This document shows positions 58,273 to 64,000 of a stretch of 64,000 bases of DNA, in pieces. Position numbers and translations under genes: made by a program. The notes below the pieces were generated by a model that saw only the letters and a program-made list of their open reading frames with translations, had not been told where the DNA came from and searched no databases. Numbering within the stretch: the first letter of the stretch is position 1; every line of letters starts with the position of its first letter. This DNA comes from Vibrio cyclitrophicus (GTDB taxonomy: Bacteria > Pseudomonadota > Gammaproteobacteria > Enterobacterales > Vibrionaceae), in NCBI RefSeq assembly GCF_024347435.1, contig NZ_AP025480.1:3286001-3350000 (forward strand). The letters run 5' to 3'.

Positions 58273-58569
58273 ATGCCCTGTCGGCGGAGTGGAATAATAC
58301 GTATATCACCCAATGCCGTCTAGTACTTTTTTAACTTTTTTTTCTGTTTGGTCTCTTTTTCGACAGTTAATATGTGATAAACCCCTTATTTGAGTACTAC
58401 AACCCGCTACAGCTTATAAGTTGTTGTTTATTGCAACAACTTATCGGGATATAATCACCCATTATTTACATTGGTTTAACAGTTGCTCTTTGCTGCTCAA
58501 ATCAAAACACCCTTCCAACACTATAAATTGGTAAGCATGTACTTACCTTGGGAATGTAAAGTGAGTTTA
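58273..58569. other. divergent spacer, tRNA operon and cytochrome c5 gene
   Basis: No gene. This gap must carry the strong promoter of the tRNA operon on the left strand and that of the cytochrome gene on the right. I cannot assign either from the sequence with confidence. CAACAACTTATAAGC-like repeats (TTGTTG/CAACAA) are seen near 58420-58440. Confidence 0.4.
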
Positions 58570-58983
58570 ATGGATATGTCTCGTCGAATTTTAAGCGTTG
58601 TCATCGCAGTTTTAACCTTTTCAACTGGTGCAATGGCTTCAGGCCTAAGCGAAGCAGAGCAAGATGCTATTGCTGAACGCATCAAACCAGTTGGCCAAGT
58701 ATACCTAGTCGGCAGTGAGCCAGTAGTCGCGGAACCAACAGGCCCTCGTGATGGCGCAGCAGTTTACGGTACCTTTTGTATCGCTTGTCACGCATCTGGC
58801 GTAAGTGGCGCACCTAAAAAAGGCGATGCTGGTGATTGGGGTCCTCGTATTGCTCAAGGTCGCGATATTCTAGCGAATCACGCAATCAACGGCTTTAATG
58901 CAATGCCTGCGAAAGGTTCATGTATGGACTGTTCAGACGACGAAATCAAAGATGCTATCGAGCACATGATTGCCGGTCTGTAA
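58570..58983 (+). CDS. cytochrome c5-type monoheme cytochrome
   Basis: A 137-aa periplasmic electron carrier. Signal peptide MDMSRRILSVVIAVLTF...GAMA, then heme motif CIACH near residue 72. The C-terminal NAMPAKGSCMDCSDDEI holds the axial Met and the disulfide Cys pair that define cytochrome c5. I use the ATG at 58570; a GTG three codons upstream (58561) has GGGA 7 bases before it and is a real alternative. The frame itself reaches to 58483. A terminator follows. Confidence 0.93.
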   Translation: MDMSRRILSVVIAVLTFSTGAMASGLSEAEQDAIAERIKPVGQVYLVGSEPVVAEPTGPRDGAAVYGTFCIACHASGVSGAPKKGDAGDWGPRIAQGRDILANHAINGFNAMPAKGSCMDCSDDEIKDAIEHMIAGL

Positions 58984-59017
58984 TTTACCGATCTGTAATT
59001 AAAAATGCCAAATTCAA

Positions 59018-59045
59018 AAAAGGTGACCTCATGGTCACCTTTTTA
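59018..59045. terminator. bidirectional terminator between cytochrome c5 gene and rep
   Basis: AAAAGGTGACC and GGTCACCTTTT pair across TCAT, with flanking A and T runs. Confidence 0.92.
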
Positions 59046-59078
59046 TTGGTTTTTATATAGTGCTATTAAAGTAGATCA

Positions 59079-61097
59079 TTATTTCTTATTGAACATCGCT
59101 CGAATATTCGCAATGTGCGCCTGCCCTTTTTCCATTCTTTCTTCAGCGGATTGAGGCTTCTTAACGCTTTCCCACTCCACATCATCATGCGGCAGTTCAT
59201 CAAGAAAGCGACTTTGTGTTGGCTTAATCAATTCACCATATTGACGGCGTTCACGACACTTAGTAAAGGTCAGCTCTTTTTGCGCTCGAGTAATCCCTAC
59301 GTACATAAGACGACGCTCTTCTTCTACGTTGCCTTCATCAACACTGGTTTGGTGCGGTAAAATACCCTCTTCTGCCCCCATCAGGAATACATATGGAAAC
59401 TCTAGGCCTTTCGATGCATGCAGTGTCATTAATTGAACCTGGTCTGCATCGTCATCATCTTCCCCACGCTCCATCATGTCACGCAGTGTTAAACGTTGCA
59501 CTACCTCGCGTAGGGTTTTCTCTTCCTTGTCGTAGTTGTCACCTTCAAGATCAGCCACTATCCAACTGTAAAGATCAGAGACGTTCTTCATTCGCATTTC
59601 AGCCGCTTTCGGGCTCGCCGAAGTTTCGTACAACCAATCTTCATAGTTAATGTCACGAACCAAAGAACGTACGGCCTCAACCGTATTACCACGCTCTGCA
59701 TTATCCGAGATACGAACAATCCAGTCACCGAAACGGCGCAAGTTTTCTAGACCACGCCCCGTCAGCGTTTGCTCTAAGCCCATCTCAAAGCTGGCTTCAA
59801 ACAAGCTCTTACCACGCATATTGGCGTAGCTGCCGAGTTTCTCTAAAGTAACCGGACCAATCTCACGACGTGGCGTGTTCACAATACGTAAAAACGCATT
59901 GTCATCATCTGGGTTCACCAACACACGTAAGTAAGCCATGATGTCTTTAATCTCAGCTCTAGCAAAGAAAGACGTACCACCAGAGATCTTGTAAGGCACA
60001 CGGTTTTGCATCAAGGCTTTTTCAATCAAGCGAGATTGGTGATTACCACGGTAAAGCACTGCGTAATCTTTGTAATCTGTGCGATTCAAAAACTTGTGGG
60101 CAATGATCTCACCAGTAATACGTTCGGCTTCGTGCTCTTCATTCTTGGCATTCAGTACCTTGAGCTTTTCACCGTCCGGGATCTCTGAGAACAGTGATTT
60201 TTCATAAACGTGTGGGTTATTAGCGATCAAGATGTTCGCCGCACGCAAAATTCGACTGGTTGAACGATAGTTTTGCTCTAGTTTGATTAAACGAAGGTTC
60301 GGGTAATCCTCACCTAGCAAAACCAAGTTTTGCGGCTTTGCGCCACGCCATGAGTAAATAGATTGGTCATCATCACCTACTACCGTCAGACGACCACGTT
60401 CTCCCACCAATAAACGAACCAACTCATATTGACTGGTGTTGGTATCTTGATACTCATCGACCAGTAAATAGCGAATGCGAGACTGCCAGCGCTCACGGAC
60501 TTCTTGATTAGTTTTCAGTAACAATACCGGCATCGCAATCAGATCATCAAAATCGAGCGCGTTGTATGCCTTCATCTGTTTCTGATACATCTCAAAACAG
60601 AATGCAAAAAGCTGTTCTTGTTCGCCTTGAGCTCGTGCTTTGGCCTGATCAGGCGTCAGCATGTCATTCTTCCAATTCGAAATGGTGCTCATTAAAGCGC
60701 GTAGTAGATCTTTGTCACCATCGATCTGCCTTTCGGTTAACTCTTTAAGTAAAGCTAACTGGTCCTGATCATCAAACAAAGAAAAGCCAGCTTTTAAACC
60801 CAATGCTTTGTATTCGCGGCGAATAATCGTCAAACCCATAGTGTGAAAGGTCGAAACGATCAGACCTTTTGATTCATTTTTACCTAGAGTTTGTCCTACA
60901 CGCTCTTTCATTTCGCGTGCCGCTTTATTGGTAAAGGTTACCGCTGCAATATTACGAGCTTTGTAGCCACACTCTTGAACCAAGTAAGCAATCTTATTGG
61001 TGATAACACGTGTTTTTCCTGAACCAGCGCCTGCTAATACTAAACAGGGGCCAGAAACATACTTCACGGCTTCATCTTGTCTTGGATTCAGTTTCAT
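59079..61097 (-). CDS. rep: ATP-dependent DNA helicase Rep
   Basis: Superfamily 1A 3'-5' helicase that clears proteins ahead of the replication fork and restarts stalled forks. The 672-aa protein has motif I GAGSGKTR, motif Ia [10 protein letters not shown], motif [10 protein letters not shown], motif [16 protein letters not shown], motif IV LEQNYRS, motif [16 protein letters not shown] and motif [14 protein letters not shown]. Closer to E. coli Rep than to UvrD throughout ([23 protein letters not shown]-type [13 protein letters not shown]). The C-terminal [16 protein letters not shown] is Rep-like. Monocistronic and divergent from vexR. Confidence 0.96.
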   Translation of the reverse strand: MKLNPRQDEAVKYVSGPCLVLAGAGSGKTRVITNKIAYLVQECGYKARNIAAVTFTNKAAREMKERVGQTLGKNESKGLIVSTFHTMGLTIIRREYKALGLKAGFSLFDDQDQLALLKELTERQIDGDKDLLRALMSTISNWKNDMLTPDQAKARAQGEQEQLFAFCFEMYQKQMKAYNALDFDDLIAMPVLLLKTNQEVRERWQSRIRYLLVDEYQDTNTSQYELVRLLVGERGRLTVVGDDDQSIYSWRGAKPQNLVLLGEDYPNLRLIKLEQNYRSTSRILRAANILIANNPHVYEKSLFSEIPDGEKLKVLNAKNEEHEAERITGEIIAHKFLNRTDYKDYAVLYRGNHQSRLIEKALMQNRVPYKISGGTSFFARAEIKDIMAYLRVLVNPDDDNAFLRIVNTPRREIGPVTLEKLGSYANMRGKSLFEASFEMGLEQTLTGRGLENLRRFGDWIVRISDNAERGNTVEAVRSLVRDINYEDWLYETSASPKAAEMRMKNVSDLYSWIVADLEGDNYDKEEKTLREVVQRLTLRDMMERGEDDDDADQVQLMTLHASKGLEFPYVFLMGAEEGILPHQTSVDEGNVEEERRLMYVGITRAQKELTFTKCRERRQYGELIKPTQSRFLDELPHDDVEWESVKKPQSAEERMEKGQAHIANIRAMFNKK

Positions 61098-61240
61098 TTG
61101 ATTCTCAATTTGGTCTAGAGGGGCGAATTAAATTGCGCGCCTATAATAATGCTGCAATAGCACGAATGCTACGTTCTCTTATACAAGATTTTTACGTCAT
61201 TTGTGTAAAACTTTGTTGCATAGATGTATGGTTCTTAGGC

Positions 61241-61263
61241 TATAATGAATGAACGTTCATTCA
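61241..61263 (+). promoter_or_regulatory. vexR promoter and TetR-type operator
   Basis: TGAATGAACGTTCATTCA at 61246-61263 is a perfect 18-bp palindrome overlapping the start of transcription. The -10 TATAAT at 61241-61246 touches it, with a weak -35 TTGCAT at 61216-61221 spaced by 19 bp. The first codon of VexR is 15 bp further on. Autorepression by VexR at this site is the obvious reading. Confidence 0.85.
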
Positions 61264-61277
61264 CTGGTGATGGAAAG

Positions 61278-61859
61278 ATGACAACTCATGCACCTCAGGA
61301 TAAACGCCAACAAATACTTTCTGCTGCTGAAAAGCTCATTGCGGAGGTCGGTTTTCAAGGCCTTTCGATGCAAAAATTAGCCAAAGAAGCAGGGGTAGCT
61401 GCAGGCACTATCTATCGCTACTTCGATGATAAAGATCACTTGATCGATGATGTTCGAGTGCTCGTGACTCAACGAGTAGCTGATGCTGTTCAAGAAGGGG
61501 TTAATGATTCGGATCCAATTAAGCAACGCTATCGTACTATGTGGTTGAACATATGGAACTTAGCGGGAACGAACTTAGCCGCGATAAAAAATCGGGTTCA
61601 GTATGACTCTCTACCTATTACAAATAGCCTAAACTTCAGGGAACTGGAACGTAAAATGTTTGCCCAAGTTGAACTGCTATTTAATGAAGGTAAAGAGCAG
61701 GGACTGTTTAAACCGCTTGATAATGAAGTATTAAGCGGCTTGAGCTTAGCGGCTAGTGTCTCTCTAGCGCGAAAGCATTCTTTAGGATTTTACCAACTCG
61801 ACGAGGCAGCACTAGAAGCTGCAATAGAAGCCAGTTGGGACGCAATAATTAAACACTAG
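61278..61859 (+). CDS. vexR: TetR-family regulator of RND efflux operon
   Basis: A 193-aa regulator. The N-terminal HTH (about 10-58: RQQILSAAEKLIAEVGFQGLSMQKLAKEAGVAAGTIYRYF) is typical of TetR/AcrR. The C-terminal ligand domain is helical. The ATG at 61278 is chosen; the frame extends upstream through the operator. It precedes a membrane-fusion protein and an RND pump, the same order as VexR-VexA-VexB of V. cholerae, which responds to detergents and bile. The gene name is by similarity of layout and sequence from memory. Confidence 0.85.
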   Translation: MTTHAPQDKRQQILSAAEKLIAEVGFQGLSMQKLAKEAGVAAGTIYRYFDDKDHLIDDVRVLVTQRVADAVQEGVNDSDPIKQRYRTMWLNIWNLAGTNLAAIKNRVQYDSLPITNSLNFRELERKMFAQVELLFNEGKEQGLFKPLDNEVLSGLSLAASVSLARKHSLGFYQLDEAALEAAIEASWDAIIKH

Positions 61860-61877
61860 ATCGGAGTTTTGACCATA

Positions 61878-62984
61878 ATGAAAAAGTGGACTTTCTTCAT
61901 GTTATTCATCGCTGTATTGCTTTTTGGCAGCGTTATTGGATTCAACATGTTCAAACAACAAAAAATTGCTGAGTATATGGCCAACCGCCCTGAACCCGAG
62001 TTTCCCGTAACGGTAACTGAAGTTCAGCCGATCGACTGGGTTCCCGTAATTGAAGCTATCGGCTTCATCGAACCAAATCAAGGTGTGACACTAGCGAACG
62101 AAACCAGCGGTGTTATTGACCAAATTTCTTTCGAATCGGGTACTGATGTTAAGAGTGGTCAGCAACTGGTACGTCTTGATTCTGACGTAGAGAAAGCCAA
62201 CCTTAAGAGTTCTGAAGCTCGTTTGCCTGCTGCGAAAGCAAAATACAAGCGTTACCAAGGTCTATTCAAGAAAGGCTCTATTTCTAAAGAAGCGTACGAT
62301 GAAGCAGAAGCAAACTACTTCTCTCTATCTGCTGATATTGAAAGCCTAAAAGCCTCGATCGAACGCCGCGAAATTCGCGCACCTTTTGATGGCAAGGTTG
62401 GTATTCGTAACGTATACCTAGGTCAATACCTACAATCGGGTACCGATATCGTTCGTTTAGAAGACACCAGTGTCATGCGCCTACGCTTCACGGTTTCTCA
62501 AACCGATATCTCTCGCATTAATGTTGGCCAGGCTATCGACATCTTTGTTGATGCTTACCCAGAAAAACCGTTTGAAGGCTCTATCAGTGCTATTGAACCT
62601 GCAGTAAGCATCCAAAGTGGTCTTATTCAAGTTCAAGCGGATATTCCAAACAATGATGGCAAGCTTCGCAGTGGCATGTTCGCTCGCGCTAACATCATTC
62701 TTCCTAAACTAGAGAACCAAGTAACCCTGCCGCAAACGGCGATTACTTTCACTCTATACGGTGACAATGTTTACATCCTAACGGAAGAAGACGGCGTTCA
62801 ACGTGTTGCTCAACATGTTGTGAAAGTTGGTGAACGTACAGCAGATATCGCACATATCCTTGAAGGCGTTAAAGCTGGCGATACGGTTGTAACTTCTGGC
62901 CAAGTACGTCTGAGTAACGGTGCCAAAGTTAAGATCGTAGAAAGTGATTCAATCACTCCACCATCTGAAACACCTAAGCTGTAA
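61878..62984 (+). CDS. vexA: RND efflux periplasmic adaptor (membrane fusion protein)
   Basis: A 368-aa periplasmic adaptor. An N-terminal hydrophobic anchor (about 3-22) is followed by the lipoyl/barrel-sandwich halves (GFIEPNQGVTLANETSGVIDQI and IRAPFDGKVGIRNVYLGQYL) and an alpha-hairpin (about 95-155, SSEARLPAAKAKYKRYQGL). The beta-barrel and membrane-proximal domains follow. The ATG at 61878 is preferred over the TTG at 61869. The gene lies 18 bp after vexR. It should bridge the pump and a TolC-type outer channel, which is not encoded nearby. Confidence 0.9.
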   Translation: MKKWTFFMLFIAVLLFGSVIGFNMFKQQKIAEYMANRPEPEFPVTVTEVQPIDWVPVIEAIGFIEPNQGVTLANETSGVIDQISFESGTDVKSGQQLVRLDSDVEKANLKSSEARLPAAKAKYKRYQGLFKKGSISKEAYDEAEANYFSLSADIESLKASIERREIRAPFDGKVGIRNVYLGQYLQSGTDIVRLEDTSVMRLRFTVSQTDISRINVGQAIDIFVDAYPEKPFEGSISAIEPAVSIQSGLIQVQADIPNNDGKLRSGMFARANIILPKLENQVTLPQTAITFTLYGDNVYILTEEDGVQRVAQHVVKVGERTADIAHILEGVKAGDTVVTSGQVRLSNGAKVKIVESDSITPPSETPKL

Positions 62985-62995
62985 CTGGAGGCCCA

Positions 62996-64000
62996 ATGCG
63001 CTTTACTGATGTTTTTATTAAACGTCCAGTTCTAGCGGTATCCATCAGCTTTTTGATTGCGTTGCTTGGCTTACAAGCAATCTTCAAAATGCAGGTGCGT
63101 GAATACCCTGAAATGACGAATACCGTCGTAACCGTAACTACGAGTTACTACGGTGCAAGTGCCGATCTTATCCAAGGCTTTATCACCCAGCCCCTCGAGC
63201 AGGCTGTGGCCCAAGCGGATAACATCGACTATATGACTTCTTCTTCTGTACTCGGTAGCTCGACGATTACCGTGAACATGAAGTTGAACACAGACCCGAA
63301 TGCGGCGCTGTCTGACATACTGGCCAAGACTAACTCGGTACGTTCTCAGCTTCCTAAAGAAGCCGAAGATCCAACCGTAACTATGTCTACCGGTTCAACA
63401 ACGGCGGTACTCTACATTGGTTTTACCAGTGATGAGTTGGTGTCGAGCCAAATTACCGACTATCTAGAGCGAGTAATCAACCCGCAACTATTTACGGTAA
63501 ATGGCGTATCTAAAGTTGACCTATATGGTGGTATGAAATACGCACTACGCGTGTGGCTAGACCCAGCTAAAATGGCAGCAGTAAACCTTACCGCAACTGA
63601 CGTAATGGCGGTATTGGATGCGAATAACTACCAATCGGCGACAGGTCAAGCAACAGGTGAGTTTGTTCTTTATAACGGCAGTGCCGACACGCAAGTTTCG
63701 AACACTGAAGAGCTAGAGAACTTAGTCGTTAGAAGTGGTGAAGGTGAGATTATTCGCCTGTCTGACATCGCTAAGGTTTCTCTAGAGAAAAGCCACGATA
63801 TTTACCGTGCAAGTGCCAACGGCCAAGAAGCGGTAGTTGCAGCAATTAACGCAGCACCAAGTGCAAACCCAATCAACATTGCCGCTGATGTACTCGAACT
63901 TCTCCCTCAGTTAGAGAAGAACTTGCCAAGTAACATTTCCATGAACGTGATGTATGACTCGACAATTGCGATTAACGAATCGATTCAAGAGGTTATAAAA
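62996..64000 (+). CDS. vexB: RND multidrug efflux pump, N-terminal part
   Basis: The first 335 codons of an HAE1/AcrB-type inner membrane transporter, cut at the window end. The N-terminal helix (MRFTDVFIKRPVLAVSISFLIALLG) and the porter domain are visible (YPEMTNTVVTVTTSYYGASADLIQGF, KTNSVRSQLPKEAEDPTV). GGAGG lies 5 bases before the ATG, 11 bp after the adaptor stop. The full protein would be about 1030 aa. The Asp/Lys proton-relay helices lie outside the window. V. cholerae VexB is the closest match I know. Confidence 0.9.
   Translation, partial: MRFTDVFIKRPVLAVSISFLIALLGLQAIFKMQVREYPEMTNTVVTVTTSYYGASADLIQGFITQPLEQAVAQADNIDYMTSSSVLGSSTITVNMKLNTDPNAALSDILAKTNSVRSQLPKEAEDPTVTMSTGSTTAVLYIGFTSDELVSSQITDYLERVINPQLFTVNGVSKVDLYGGMKYALRVWLDPAKMAAVNLTATDVMAVLDANNYQSATGQATGEFVLYNGSADTQVSNTEELENLVVRSGEGEIIRLSDIAKVSLEKSHDIYRASANGQEAVVAAINAAPSANPINIAADVLELLPQLEKNLPSNISMNVMYDSTIAINESIQEVIK

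Overview
The window is core chromosome of a Vibrio, most likely of the Splendidus clade. This rests on Vibrio-type protein sequences throughout (glnA, hemN, polA, tatABC, ubiBJE, prlC, gor, rep), a long RyhB with the CACGACATTGCTCACATTGC core, Spot 42 directly behind polA, and a TetR/RND efflux locus of the V. cholerae vexRAB type. The gene set matches what I remember of genes lying near the origin of Vibrio chromosome 1, but no replication origin is visible. I see no prophage, insertion sequence, CRISPR array, integron or recognisable defence system.

Layout. 1-5000: yiiD (partial), dtd, yihY, a DUF2959 lipoprotein, a small P-loop ATPase and typA. 5280-10540: the nitrogen regulon, with glnA under a sigma-54 promoter with NtrC sites, a DUF4124 protein, and glnL-glnG with an NtrC operator over the glnL leader. 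10568-16700: a Cache-GGDEF-EAL protein, hemN, DUF2489, yihI and a methyltransferase. 16760-23500 is rich in small RNAs: a candidate CsrB/CsrC-type RNA where E. coli carries csrC, then cytochrome c4, engB, a membrane protein, Spot 42, polA and RyhB with two Fur boxes. 23494-32616: a GNAT protein, hemB, a TatD nuclease, an unlisted 38-aa CxxC protein, tatABC, ubiB-ubiJ-ubiE and rmuC. 32755-43190: two EamA transporters, an HI0933-type flavoprotein, uspB-ftnA-uspA, a Cys/Lys-rich protein behind a Fur-like site, rsmJ, a large periplasmic-sensor GGDEF-EAL protein and asnC.

43291-56529: prlC, rlmJ, gor, a DUF6482 protein, a solitary second-type nqrB, a SPOR protein, and a four-gene peptide-type ABC transporter whose two ATPases are fused. 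56530-58272: an AT-rich stretch without genes, then a tRNA operon read leftward (Arg-His-Pro-His-Pro) and a ladder of decayed tRNA-Pro 3' ends, each with a terminator copy. 58570-64000: cytochrome c5, rep, and vexR-vexA-vexB (the last cut by the window end).

The clearest regulatory logic is NtrB/NtrC control of glnA and of its own operon, Fur control of ryhB, and VexR autoregulation at a perfect palindrome. No wholly new multi-gene system stands out. The most unusual material is in the intergenic regions (CsrB-like RNA, tRNA scar ladder, DnaA-box/GATC cluster before polA, hairpin between tatB and tatC) and in the orphan nqrB. Several start codons are GTG or TTG, chosen by Shine-Dalgarno spacing and family length.
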